Positions 45,546 through 57,136 of a stretch of DNA of 64,000 nucleotides are shown one piece after another. Below the pieces are notes generated by a model, which saw nothing but the letters and a program-made list of their open reading frames with translations, was not told the DNA's origin and searched no databases. The DNA is taken from assembly GCA_944472155.2 (NCBI GenBank), contig OX235279.1, forward strand, positions 47,031,564-47,095,563, read 5' to 3'. The translations under genes were made by a program, and so were the position numbers. Within the stretch, counting starts at the first letter, position 1. Each line of letters starts with the position of its first letter. This stretch comes from Trichobilharzia szidati. Its lineage: Eukaryota; Platyhelminthes; Trematoda; Strigeidida; Schistosomatidae.

Positions 45546-46898
45546 CCAACGGGTAGTCATGTAAACTCATCGTTTTACTTCTTCACATTCTCTCTTGTCT
45601 TACTCTTCCGACTACGCCAACTATTACGCCTTTTACACCGTTATTATTATTGTTATTTATATGCATGTATATGTATATATGTATTACATGTATGTACATT
45701 TATATATCAGGTTCAAATTTCATTAGCTGTGTGTTTTTACGCTTCCTTCCTTTAAGTCTACATATCCTACACTAATTATGTCTGCTGTTATTATTATCTC
45801 TTTCCTTTTGTAGACGACTAAGGATGACTGGTGAAAGGATCAGCTCCATTAACAGTGGCAAGAAAGTCTTAACTCACCGCATACTACGAACATTATATAA
45901 TTTATCCAGAACCATTGCTTTTGGAGACAACCAAAGCTACTACAAACGAGTGGCAGGACGAACTGCGCAGAAGTTTACGGAAGACCGGGAACCTTTACTT
46001 CACAACCAAGAAGCGAGCACAAAGAAATCAAATTGGTTTGCGCTAGCTCGTAGAAAAGGATATTCGATATTGGAGAATATGTGTCACAGTTGGCAAATGT
46101 GGTACGCCGTTTGCGGTGAAAATCCCTGACTCTTCTCTAATGTTTGGCAGGAGACCAGAGCAATACTGTTAGATGTGTGTTGTACCAACCTTTGTTTGCA
46201 GGCTTTCTTTCAGTGTATTCATATTATTCAACTGTGAACTTGACGATCAAACTGCAGAATAATCAACAGAGATATATTAGCTTGTTTTTGACCAGGTAAT
46301 AAATTTTCCCCTGCCCGTTTTTATTGTGAACGTCACTGAATTTTAGTTGGGTACTTAGTATCGAACTGGCGTTCTAGGTCGAGGGTAGTTATTTTCTAAC
46401 AACAGCATCAGTTGAGCCGACATTGATGATTTTGAACATTTTATTTCGGACGGAAAAACGTCACACATTCTTCATAGCCTTTTTCGATTGACGTTTATGT
46501 TTCAATGATAAATTTTCGCGTGAATAGAAAAACAAACTTCTTTTTCCTTGCTCTGTCTTTTCAATCTCCGTGACTATTCATTTGCCATACGAATTCCTGA
46601 TCGCATACTTTGGAATTTAAAGAAACCTGTCATCCTCATCCAAGGAGTAACCAACTGTTCCTTTGGCGAAATCCACTGTGGGGGGAGTATCACAGAAGCA
46701 GACACGGTGGTCCAAACCTCTGAGCTATATCGTTTAAATTTTGAAAGTTAACTAAACATTGTTCGCGAGTAACTTCACTTTTTATAACATATCAAAAAAT
46801 TGTAATATGCTGTTTAAATACAACTGGCTTGAACTTTTATTTGTGGTATTTTGCATGACTCTTGAGTTTAGTGTTTAATCTCCCACACAATAATTTTT
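45546..46898. other. LINE 3' flank and anonymous DNA with one open frame
   Basis: Positions 45640-45710 are TAT/ATG-type low complexity, possibly the LINE 3'UTR. A 101-residue plus-strand frame at 45824-46129, starting at an ATG, is rich in R, K, S and aromatic residues and hydrophilic, without a family match I can name. Its status as a gene is doubtful. Confidence 0.35.
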
Positions 46899-47286
46899 GA
46901 CAGTTTATAAAATTATATTTGTAAAATCTCAGCGAAATTGAAGTGATTAATTCCAACGTTCATATAAAAAATTTTGTTTTTATTATACCTATTGATAGCT
47001 GTTTCTTGATTCACATGACAGGACAAACAATTTAAAAACAAGAGATGTACTTTTATATATAAACATACTATTTTATTTATCTATTTATTATACATGTTGA
47101 TGACTGTTGCATGACTCATCATTGGACAAAATTTAAAAACATGAATTGTTCCTTTTATATATAAACCTCCATTATGTTAATTCGATTAATTTCCCTGAAG
47201 AAGTTCGGACCAGATTGCCGAACGAAACGCTGGAATTAATCATTTCAATTTCGCTGAGATTTTACAAATATAATTTTATAAATGTC
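46899..47286 (+). repeat. Penelope-type terminal repeat candidate with inverted arms
   Basis: About 61-bp arms (46899-46960 and 47226-47286) are inverted copies with two mismatches and a one-base gap. Between them a roughly 100-bp unit is directly repeated (about 46980-47070 and 47088-47175, sharing TTTTATATATAAAC and AATTTAAAAAC). Just before the right arm lies a hammerhead-like fold. Complex terminal repeats with minimal hammerheads are known for Penelope-like elements. No RT remains beside it. Confidence 0.5.
47184..47240 (+). ncRNA. minimal hammerhead-like motif
   Basis: The order is GATTAATTTCC, box CTGAAGA (47195-47201), helix II GTTCGG-ACCAGATTG-CCGAAC with six perfect pairs, GAAA (47223-47226), a few bases, then GGAATTAATC, which pairs with the start to form helix I. 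CTGAAGA fits the CUGANGA consensus. Helix III would be almost absent, as in Penelope-type hammerheads, and no clear UH cleavage site is visible, so activity is doubtful. Confidence 0.5.
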
Positions 47287-48883
47287 TACTTCTCACTCAG
47301 CGCTCAATTATTTTGCAACTATCCGGTCAAATCTTGATCACAGTTCATATGAATTTTTGACAGCGTTACTGACAGTTTCTGATACACTCAATTAACATAG
47401 AATATTTAACCTCAACCATGCACTTTTTGTAACAGGTATTCTATTGTTCTTATGTTTCCTATAATATTGTTGTTTCAGATGAAACCATCAGATGTCAAGA
47501 GAAAAGATGAAAATAACTGTTCTTGTATTAGCATTTGGTGTCAGTAAATCCTTATATGATCAAAGTTTAAAATTATGTATCAGTTGTCTACTTCACTCCA
47601 CTTTATTTATTTTGCTATGCCAACATACTGTTACTCAAGATATATATCCTCTCATCATCATTCATGTTGCACGTTTGAAGCCTACTAGTGAGAGTAAGTA
47701 TTCAAAACTAACACTAGCATTTCAGTATACCTAACATCAGTCATGTGTAGATATCATATTCTACCCTAAGTAACTCACACGCTACCTCACATTAGACTCT
47801 CTGAGCCTTCCTTTCAGTATACTTGTATAGGTAGGGTGGATGCAGGCAGTTATGGTTTGGATTTCCCCAAGTAGCTGATTTTGTATCACAGACTTAAAAG
47901 AATGCTGTAATCAAATCATATGATACGTTTAGCCGTTTTGAGGTGTTCTATCAGCGTTTTAATCAGAGCAAATATCTCTTGTGAAGTTTGCAATGCTATT
48001 CTCGAAAGCATCTCTAGGTAGCTCTTGTCTTCACTCATTTTACCCAATGACGTCTACATTAACATCACCATTCACCATTTCGCCGGCCTGCATACGACAA
48101 ACGAAAAACACTATCGATGTACGAATATGGTGTAAACTTAAAAGAAATGTTTATTTCAAAAACTACATCGACAACACTAAAAATATTTCGTGATTCACAC
48201 ATATTCTCCGTTTTGCTTCATTTAAACGTCTAAGTTTGTCGAATGACTGTGGATGTCATGGCCGTAACCTGGTAAATAAAAACAATAAAAGATTCTGTTG
48301 ATGTGTGACTGAAACTAAATAAGCAGTTTAAGACACAAAGCCTTTCAGTTGAATAGTTGCCTGTCCACTGTTACCCTACCAACTAACTAACTCAATTTCC
48401 TTTCTAACTGTAAAATCTTATAAGGACCATGACATCCTCGATTCCCAGGCATTGATTTTCCATGGTATGACCAATATGGTCAACATTAAACATTGCGAAT
48501 GTGTACTATCGTTCCAAGTACTCTATTGATCCTTCTTGTATTTATCTTGTAAATGTATTTCCAGTGATATATTATCCATAATTGTATTTTACACCATTTT
48601 GTAGCTTCCCAGGACGTTCTTCTCTTCCTGAAATAGTTTTTCATCACGTGGAGACATGGAACTTACTTACTCACTTACTCACTGTTCAGTGGTTGGCCAT
48701 AACTGTCAGCGAAACATGGAAAGAGGTTTGTATGGTCGCTCAAATTTCACGATGACCATAGTGTAGGGTTTCAAGTTAACATTCATAAGAAACTGTTCTG
48801 ATTGTTTGTACAATGATCGGACAATTTGAACTTTTGGAAAAGTGCTAACTCATGATATTAAACGTTTGTAGTTTATAACACAA
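47287..48883. other. intergenic, nothing recognised
   Basis: AT-rich. Frames at 47492-47734 and 47981-48193 have no recognisable features. Confidence 0.4.
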
Positions 48884-49014
48884 CTGATCGTGCCTGCAAA
48901 ATAGGCATACATTTCATGTAAACTTACCCAGTTATACGAAATATATATATTATTATTTTGGTATAAACAGGTAAGTTTACACGAAACTAATTCCATCGTA
49001 ACAGGCACGATCAG
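48884..49014. repeat. imperfect foldback, about 130 bp
   Basis: CTGATCGTGCCTG at 48884-48896 is the exact reverse complement of 49002-49014. Inner segments also pair (TGTAAACTTACC with GGTAAGTTTACA). The centre is a TATATATATTATTATT run. It could be a small MITE-like foldback or a cruciform-prone site. Confidence 0.75.
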
Positions 49015-50109
49015 GGACGAAATAAATTGAAATAGCAAAATACCAACGAATGAGTACTATTCCAATAGTTGAATTATAATTTAAGCAATTAGAACAAGTG
49101 CATTTTAATTTTAAGTTATAGAGCTGTCACCATTGTCATCATCGAGGTTGAGCAGTGACCTACATGTCATATTCTTTTCTGTCGGTAGTTTTAGTAAACC
49201 AATGATCAATCATTATTTGGGCAAGCGCTAGTTCCGCGCGTGGCCGGAAGCTAATATAGGGAGAACAGGACGTCCTATGAAACTAGAAATTGGAATGGAA
49301 CACAAGATAACGTACACGGGCGACTCTAAGGTATACCAGTCCAAAACGAAACTACCTTGTGAACGGGAGCTACGTCGTCCTTAGAAGAAGAACGTACACT
49401 TGCAATGTATATTGTGAAGTGTGTTGGGCTAACTATCGTAACTAATGTTTTCGGTGGAAATATAGCTTCCTACAGACACTATTACTTTTTTCTTGAGGTA
49501 CAACCAGACTTTAAGGAAGCAAGGAATACGAATGATAAATTAAGTGTCACTTTCACGATGACCTCAGATAATAAAGATGTATCTGAATATAATGGTTATC
49601 AGGTAGGAATTCTTGTGATGTATGTAACTGACATTTTAGTAAGAAATGCACTGATTTGAAGCTATAGCCATGTATCCGACCCACAGGGGCGAATCGAGAG
49701 AAGTTACTGAGCGAAATGCCTCTGTTAGAAGCCGAACCATTATTTTGAATCTAGAATTGAACAATAATTGTGGTTTTGTGAGATTACGATTCAAGTTCAT
49801 GTGTTGATCTGAAGCTGTCAACCAACTTCTGAACCGTTCAGAAAGACGTTTCGTTTATGTCAACTACCTCGTATTTCTTGTCCCAATCAGTCTTTCACAA
49901 CGGATTTTGACGTTCCATATACGTTGCTACCGAATATGCTCACAGATAGAAAACGACCACTTTTCTCCATTTTGCCATGTATTTTTTTGCTTAAGTATGA
50001 TGTCTGTAACGCACTTCAAGTGAAAATACCCTAAAAATAAAAATAAAGACACGAGACTAGGTGACTTTCTCATGAATCAGCTGAGTATGGCTTACATCCG
50101 TATACGATA
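49015..50109. other. intergenic, one unrecognised frame
   Basis: The frame 49405-49659 (84 residues) has no recognised motif. The GC-richer stretch at 49220-49390 may belong to a transposon remnant but matches nothing in the window. Confidence 0.35.
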
Positions 50110-51660
50110 ATACTCATCTCATCAGTTGTTCAGGGTCATTCTGCTGGAGGTTCTCTTCCATAGTTGTCCTGTGTGACTCTTATCCACGCAAACACGCCTT
50201 GCTTTCTCTTCCAGGAAGCCATGTGCTTGCTAAACATTATAGAGAAATTTTTTTTGCAAAAAGTTTGTTATGTATGCTCCTTGAGACCATTCTGTCACCT
50301 CGTCGACGATGGCAAGTTTATTGTTTTTAGTGATCGCAAATCTCTAATCCCCGGCTTTCATAGCACCATTGGCAGGTACTTTTCACGCTAAGTTCTTCAC
50401 TCAAACTACACCATACAGTTCACGTTGGATATCCATCAGGATTTGCGTGGAAGAGCCCTGTGGCAGACAGGTTGTCTCGAACTGACACCATAGCAGAACT
50501 TCGGGCTTTGAATTTCAGTGTAGAAAAACTTTACCACAACACCCCTTCGGAGAATTAAATGCCTACCTCTTACTGTGATAAGAGATTAATGCACCTTGTA
50601 ATATGTTCGAGGGCGTCCTAAATTATGTTGCTCCTCTATATGATGGACAGTGTTTGAATACCTTCAAAACCTCTTACACCCCAGCATACGCCCTACCGAT
50701 AAAAGTATATCATTTAGTTTTTCCCGGGGCATCACTAACCGTGATGTGCGAAATCGGGCACGCCTTTGCACACACAGGACCAGTGTTCTAAAACGCATAA
50801 CACAACTTCAGTTCAGTCAGACCATTCACTAAACCTGATGAGTGTTTTAGCCGCGTTTATCTAGACGCTGCTGGTCCACTGCCTCCTTCCAGCGTACACT
50901 CATACTTATTTACATATGTGGATAACTTTCCTCATTATGGAAAATCTATCCCTACGATGGATACTAAAGCCGAGGCGACTAGCTGAGTCTTTATGGAAAC
51001 ATGGGTTGCACAGTTTGGATGCCCTTCTACAGTGATGATGGTCAATCAGCAACAACCTCTGAGAAGCCTTCAGGACTGTAGGGACTCGAAAGCACTGGAA
51101 GCACAGCATACCTCCATCCACTGATGGCCTGGTGGATGGTTTTCACTGACGAATTCAAGTCTCTTTAACGGATGTCCATAGCACCAGTTGAGTAGACCCT
51201 CTCTCTTTCTAGTCCGCCCAAGCATCCGTTCCGGCCTCAGACTTGATATTTAGAGCGGGAGCGGTTTAAAAATCCATCCTCTGTTAACCTGATGAATGTT
51301 TTTTCTTCAGAAGGCTGTGACCAGGCCTCTATGATGTCCACAGCTATAGTCAGAATCTCATACGTCTTATGCATCAACTTCAACCAACCCTAAGACGTGC
51401 AGAGAACTGGTAAGTCCAGCTGAATTATAGACTTCAAGACAGCACACAGGTTTTTTTCTTTCTGATACGGTGCCTAAACCCCTGAAAGGCCTGCAGGAAG
51501 GAAAGATTTTTTGTCATTGACCGAACTGGACACCGAAATTTGTCTCAGATTCAATCGCTGTCAGAACTCCTAAGCCCCCTGTTAATAAGTCCAATAACAA
51601 CAGCGGTCAAGTACCTCCAAGCACTAGTGAGCGTGAACAATGGCTCGAATGGCGCACATA
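50110..51660 (+). mobile_element. decayed gypsy element of a different lineage (gypsy-3)
   Basis: RNase H is seen at about 50290-50390 (FCHLVDDGKFIVFSDRKSLIPGF, matching the usual FR..E...F.VFTDHKPL) and its end at 50463-50501 (ADRLSRTDTIAEL). Integrase follows in shifted frames: LQNLLHPSIRPT and GITNRDVRNRARLC near the zinc domain, YLDAAGPLPPSS and YVDNFPHYGKSIP at about 50868-50960, and WVAQFGCPSTVM at about 51003. Sequence differs clearly from gypsy-1/2. Stops are frequent and no LTR is seen. Confidence 0.75.
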
Positions 51661-52479
51661 TCCCATAAACTAGATCCAGCTCAAATTTCTTTCCATTGTT
51701 ACATTTCTCAAGTAACTTAATCGCCTTTAAAAACTACATGTATGTTCATAGTTTCTACCATGAAACTGTAGGATAGCTCAAAATGAGCAAAGCCGCCTCA
51801 TTCTTGCAGAATATTATTCATGTCCCTTGCATTTAATCTGTTTTCGGCAAGTTTTTCAGCTCAACATATTATTCACGTGCAAACGTCATATATTCTTCTC
51901 ACTGCAGTTTGAGGACAACCCTTGAAATTGGATGCAGTCACTGTCTAATGGCGCCAACTACTTCATGCTGCTCAAGACCCATGTATTGAACAGGTCGCTG
52001 AGTGCTAAGTAAACATCATGGTCATTCTGCTTACTGGACAGTCGCCGTTTATGCGAGGCTTCTGTTTTGGCTTGCACAGTATGCGTTATGCCTCTCTTTA
52101 ACCAAAAACAGTGTATGAGGTCTCTGTGTGAATAATCCACGTTCATCGGTTGACAGTGTAGTCCTATTTGAGGGCTATGCAGTTCCGGATTGTCACTGAA
52201 AGCAAAAGCAGAGATGAAAGAAGGCCCACTGGATGATTTCATTGAGAATAATCTTAGTCAAACTAACGTTCTGAGTGAAGCTTCGCGATGGATCGGATTT
52301 GCACTGCCAATCAACTTGCAACGTAGAACAAGTGGATGGTGCTTTAGGGCTTGAATATCCCACCCCTGTCACTTTTCTAGTCCGTGAAAAAATCCTTGAC
52401 TCGATGCTTTGCAAGGTTTCACTGTGAACTGTCTTCAAAACGAGCACAAACGATCCACAGCCATATAGGATTGCATCCT
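51661..52479. other. unresolved, possibly worn retroelement
   Basis: No clear coding match. It lies between a gypsy and a LINE remnant and may be decayed sequence of either. Confidence 0.3.
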
Positions 52480-52880
52480 ATGTGTAAGGTAGTGAATTTT
52501 CCACGACAGCAAATGGTGAATGAAGTCAATAACTGAGGTCCCTCAAGGGGACTTCTGGTTCACTACTGATAATGATTTTTAAATTATCTGCGGATAGCTT
52601 CGGCCTTCCATCGCTTTGCTACTCAGATGATGTTAAATCAAGGAGGGTAGCGACAAATTATGAACGATCAATAAAGCCACCGGAAAACCTGAACAAACTG
52701 GAGAACTGGGCTAAAGCAGTCAAACTGGTATTGGACATTGATAAGCGCCGAGTTCTGTTTATATATGAACCAGCATAAAAATGATTCCTATACCCCATAT
52801 TTGGAACCGAACATTCCCAGAGACAGACACGGTATGACGTTGAGTTAGTGCTGACGGACAGATAGGACGCAGACAAGGAT
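52480..52880 (+). mobile_element. LINE RT fragment
   Basis: A conceptual TEVPQGDFWFTT near 52525-52560 corresponds to the usual GVPQGSVLGPLLF. The frame 52572-52778 has LCYSDDVKSRR where FADD is expected, then NLNKLENWAKAVKLVLDIDKRRVL, the typical sequence after the catalytic motif in CR1-type RTs. It is a short, worn piece. Confidence 0.65.
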
Positions 52881-52889
52881 ACGCTATCA

Positions 52890-53090
52890 TTACCTTGGGT
52901 TCCTACAGCTCCGGCAGCGCATCTCCACTTAGCCCTCCTCTGGCCCCATGACTGCCATTAGACTCTCATCTCCTGTTCAATCAGTGTTCTTCATTTCACC
53001 CCAGGAGGCTAGACTTGCAGAATTTCAGTCTATGTCACCCAGCGGTTCCGCGAACGTCTGTTCAACCTATCTCCATTTTCGTATGCATGC
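52890..53090 (-). mobile_element. RTE 3'-end fragment
   Basis: The plus strand reads ACCTTGGGTTCCTACAGCTC and GCATCTCCACTTAGCC, then TCACCCAGCGGTTCCGCGAA and CCTATCTCCATTTTC. This is collinear with RTE-1 16650-16895 (GGGTTCCTAGTGGAAC, CGTCTCCACTTGC, TCACTCAACGGCCTCC, CCATCTCCACTTTC). Strongly diverged. Confidence 0.6.
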
Positions 53091-53516
53091 GTGGACAAAG
53101 AGAATAACTCACATCCGGACTTTACATGCAGATATACAAAGCATCTGACATGTTTAGAGGCATATGATTTATTGAGCCAACACTTTTGAAAAGAGCTGAT
53201 AACATCGTATGAACGGACGAATGAAGCTGACGAAAGTATAATCGGAGTAAAATGATGACTGATAGCGAAAACTCGATATGAATACATCAAGGCATACAAA
53301 ATAGTGAGTAAACGCTTGCCAGATATGTGTAAAATGACTCCAAAACAACAAGAAGAATTCACCGAGGCGTTGCATTCAAGATAGGGAGAGTTTTTAGGTA
53401 AGTTTGGAGGAAGACAGAAAAATTTCAACCTACTGAGTGAAAAGGAGATTAGCGGAAAAATTGAAATGAGCTGTTTTAGGTAGAGAACGATGTTTTGATT
53501 TTTTTTTGCTTTTTTG
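53091..53516. other. intergenic, nothing recognised
   Basis: AT-rich spacer. The minus-strand frame 53030-53428 has no recognisable features. Confidence 0.35.
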
Positions 53517-53693
53517 ATTTACAGCTTGATTCCACACCGTATTTTCAGTACAAGTATGGAATTTTCAGCATGGATATCGGTAGCCCAAATTCAGGCCAAC
53601 CATGGATATCGGGTGTGCGCCGGCAAGGGATCGAACCCCGAAACATGTGCATGGTCGGCGAGAGTCCTAACCACTGTGCCACCGACACACAGT
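53517..53693 (-). mobile_element. tRNA-headed SINE, family C copy 3
   Basis: The full unit is on the minus strand. The head at about 53618-53693 has A box TGGCACAGTGG and B box GGTTCGATCCC. The body includes GATATC and CATGCTGAAAATTCC, and the end reads GTGGAATCAAGCTGTAAA. A T-rich run on the plus strand at 53499-53516 is the A-rich tail. Confidence 0.9.
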
Positions 53694-54633
53694 AGCTGAA
53701 ATGGATTATTTTAAAAACAAACGTTTCTCTACCTCAGTGCAACCCAAAATAATGAGTGTCCTGTGGCAGTTGTAGATGATTGGTATGGGTCAAGCTATGA
53801 ATGCATCGGCACATGTTTAACAGGGTTTTCATCTTCCAGTGCACAGTTTCAATTCGTTAAGCGAGCAAAGTTAAACTATCATAGTCAAATCCACAGTGAC
53901 TTTGATCCGTGTGCAAAAATGTCTGATAATCGTTGAAGAAATGCACTAAAAAATATTGCGAACTAGAAATTACGCTGTATAGTTGTGACTTAGGTGTTGC
54001 AAGAATTTCTCCCAGTCAATACGCAGATTATCTACAGAGAAATCATACCAAGCATGATATCTCCGTTCACCCAGGTGTCAGTAGGTTATGACACTTTGAG
54101 ATCCATTGGTATTCCTGACACCGTTCTCTAACCTACTCCTGACTCTGACATTAATCCTAACGTTAACACTAATCCTTACGTTTTCCCTAAGCCTTAGTCT
54201 AAAAAGCCATAACCCTACCTAACACTATAGATTTAAAGAAAAAGTTTCTAGAAAATAAGTAGCACTTTAACTTCGTCAAACAAACAGTACTGGTTGAATG
54301 TACACATAAATGTGCAGGCGTTATTGGATGCAAATATTGCCTAATCGTGTTAGCTTATGAATATCGTCAACTCTGTGTCATCCCTTAACATTTGCAAACC
54401 AGTATTCAGAGACAATATATATGGTAAGGACAATTTCTGAGATTTCCAACATAATGGTATCATTTTTGCACCATTATATAATCTTTTGGACCTCGAAGAC
54501 AAGAGGCGAATTTCGGGAAATAAAAAAGTTCACTCGAGCTTTGAAGAAGACATTGGATCTTCGATTAGGTGTGCACTGTTTAACTTCGTGTGCTACAGCG
54601 CGTTATTGGTAAGGTTGTAATGATATAAAAACT
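53694..54633. other. intergenic with telomere-like hexamer decay
   Basis: Positions about 54117-54235 are rich in CTAACC/CCTAAC-like hexamers in imperfect array, like 449-632. Nothing else was recognised. Confidence 0.45.
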
Positions 54634-55068
54634 TGTATGAGATCACTAAACGAGTTTCCTATTTCCTATTTTTCAGGAAGGAACGCAGACGTGGCACTGT
54701 TGGAGGAAGAAGAAGACCGATTGTCGAGACTTGTTATAAATGATAATAAATAACTCTGTACCCGGTCAGTTTAAATCTTGCGTGGTGTAATAAAGACCTT
54801 TTCTTCCGCATCTTCGTGTTCTTCCTTCATTGGCTGTGTCTGTTGTCCGTGAGTGTTACATTTGGCAGCCAATGAAGGAAGAACACGAAGATGCGGAAGA
54901 AAAGGTCTTTATTACACCACGCAAGATTTAAACTGACCGGGTACAGAGTTATTTATTATCATTTATAACAAGTCTCGACAATCGGTCTTCTTCTTCCTCC
55001 AACAGTGCCACGTCTGCGTTCCTTCCTGAAAAATAGGAAATAGGAAACTCGTTTAGTGATCTCATACA
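54634..55068. repeat. palindrome of an LTR and its inverted copy
   Basis: The arms 54634-54836 and 54866-55068 are perfect 203-bp inverted repeats around a 29-bp spacer. The plus-strand stretch 54634-54860 (227 bp) looks like one LTR: it begins TGTATGAG, ends GTGTTACA, and has an AATAAAG signal near 54790. It is followed by TTTGGCAGCC, which looks like the start of a primer-binding site. The right arm is the same LTR inverted and lacking its last 24 bases. No flanking target duplication is visible. Both arms contain a splice-acceptor-like TTTTTCAG and a short open frame. Confidence 0.85.
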
Positions 55069-56991
55069 TAGTAATTTTTGGTAAAGTGGCATGAGGAATA
55101 CTTGCTTATGTATGGTAGTTTGCACACAATCCAGTAAGTATAAGAAAGAATAATCGGCATACATTTGATTTGTGACATGATGTACTTATACATTGATTTC
55201 GTTGTAATTGCATTCTCAAGTAAATAAAGTTTAGAATCCTTGACTAAACCCACCTCAAAACTCGAAGTTGTTGATGCTCTTACTTGGAAGTCGTAGTGAG
55301 GTGTATGGCATTTCTCATCCTCTATGACTCACATTTTGCCTACGCCTCATCCGATCAAAATTGGTCGACTCAAAGTCAGTCGTGTGTTCGCATTGCTTGG
55401 ATAGCTATTCTTCAACTTTACCTAAAAGCGCTGAACATTTTAGTTTTGCTGAAGATCATCAAATGTCTAGTTAATTATTTCAAACCGGTTGGTCTATGTA
55501 TTTTGGAAATGTAGTTTTCTGTAGTTGTGCGTCAGTAAGACTAGACAAAAAGGCTGTAATCCATGAACACAACATACCCTAAGTATCCAGTACAAATAAT
55601 TAAAAAGTACCTATATGCAAAATTAGATCACTTGCGCTTAGTAATGCCAGTGATGACGATGAAATATTTTCTGTAAAACCTTCGGAATGGTACATAACTT
55701 CAAGTAGTTATATTTAAAAGCAAGTAACCAAATAGCTGTGGTGCGTTACATAAATTTCTTATTGACCAGTCAAAAATCTAATCATCACATTGTGACAGTT
55801 TGTTAAAACCCAATGGGTTTTTGTACTGTTGCTGTAAATTACTAGCATTTGCAGCCTAAATGTATTAAGATTTGTTAGGATGACTTGGGTCGCTCAGTTG
55901 TCCAAGCAACTGAAAATGTATTAATTCATTGGTTGACTGGTTTAATTTTCTAGTTCTATGTGTAATCTCAAAAATTTGCATTTTTAATTTGTAATAGTGG
56001 AACCGTAGAATAAGTGACACTAAAGTCGTTTAGAAGTTTAAAGAGTGCATTTAACTTTATATTACTATCCTGAATAAAGTCATTCAGTTGCCAATTTCTT
56101 AACGTATTAAATGGAGCTTTCTGTTCTTGCATTCAAGTGATAAATTGTGCCAGTGGTTGATTTTAGAACTGACAACCAATATTTATTCTGATGTAGTGGA
56201 ACTACAGAAGACATTTTACCGGTGGAACATATGCTAGTCTAGTGGCATCTTAACCAAGACATATTTGTTCTAGGGTATTCCTTGCAAGCGTTGTACTGTA
56301 AGTATAGTCAACAAAACTTTAAGTTTACAACCCATACTTTAACGTTTACCTTGCCGTTTTGGCTTCTTCCACATTTAGTCACCTAGTTAACCGGCAGTCT
56401 ATAACCGGCTTCTGGCAATTTTAAGTTTAATCTTTTTCAGGCACTCGAACTTTTGTTGGTATCCTGTTACCAGTTTTAAGCAGATTGTCTGAAAACATTT
56501 CGAGGTTGTTCATTAAATCAGTCGACATGATAAGCCACTTCTCTAGGGATGTGGAGAGTTCTCTAAGCAACCAATGGATGGTTTTCATTGGGTTCCTATA
56601 ATCTCGTAGTCTTTTTATATAAACTTTTATTCCACCCTATTCTAATGTAAGTAGGAATCTGACTTGCCTAACAAATTAAGTGGAGATGAAGTCTCGTATT
56701 ACCTGCACAGTGTATTGTTGTATTCCTCAATGATTTAGAGACGACAGCTATTAAAAAACTGGTTCTCAGGTAAATAAAGTCGTAAATGAAATAAACGGTG
56801 TGTCAGTAATTTGTACTAGCTTTTTTCTGAATGGAGTCTAGTTGTTAGCTACTCTTTACTTCAATTAAGGTATTGTTTCCTTAAGTAATGCTATTGGTTG
56901 TTTTTACTTATCAAATGAAATGACTTTTCGATAACTTCGCGCTTAAGTCTCGTCCGAACATCGCGTGGTATAGTCCAGTCCTCCCTGAAAT
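55069..56991. other. upstream region of the SSB gene
   Basis: About 1.9 kb of AT-rich DNA without recognised genes or repeats. A likely 5'UTR exon of the SSB gene ends at 56991, but its start cannot be placed. Confidence 0.4.
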
Positions 56992-57111
56992 GTAAGTCAA
57001 TTTCATGTTATATAATATCAAAAAATTGGTTGATTGCTGCAGAGAAATCAAGATTTCACTGTTGCAATTCGTATATGTATATATATCTTTTGTTTTGTTG
57101 ATATCTTGCAG
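56992..57111 (+). other. probable 5'UTR intron (or trans-splice acceptor)
   Basis: GTAAGT at 56992 is a perfect donor, and a T-rich tract ending TTGCAG at 57111 is a strong acceptor. This implies a 120-base intron 25 bases before the SSB start codon. The acceptor could instead receive a spliced leader, as schistosomes trans-splice some mRNAs. Confidence 0.55.
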
Positions 57112-57136
57112 GTAGTGACTAAGTCTACTTCATAGG

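Noticed and set aside
54949..55164. 71-residue frame entering the LTR palindrome
   Set aside because: Most of it is the inverted LTR; the open reading is duplicated in the other arm and is best explained by the repeat.
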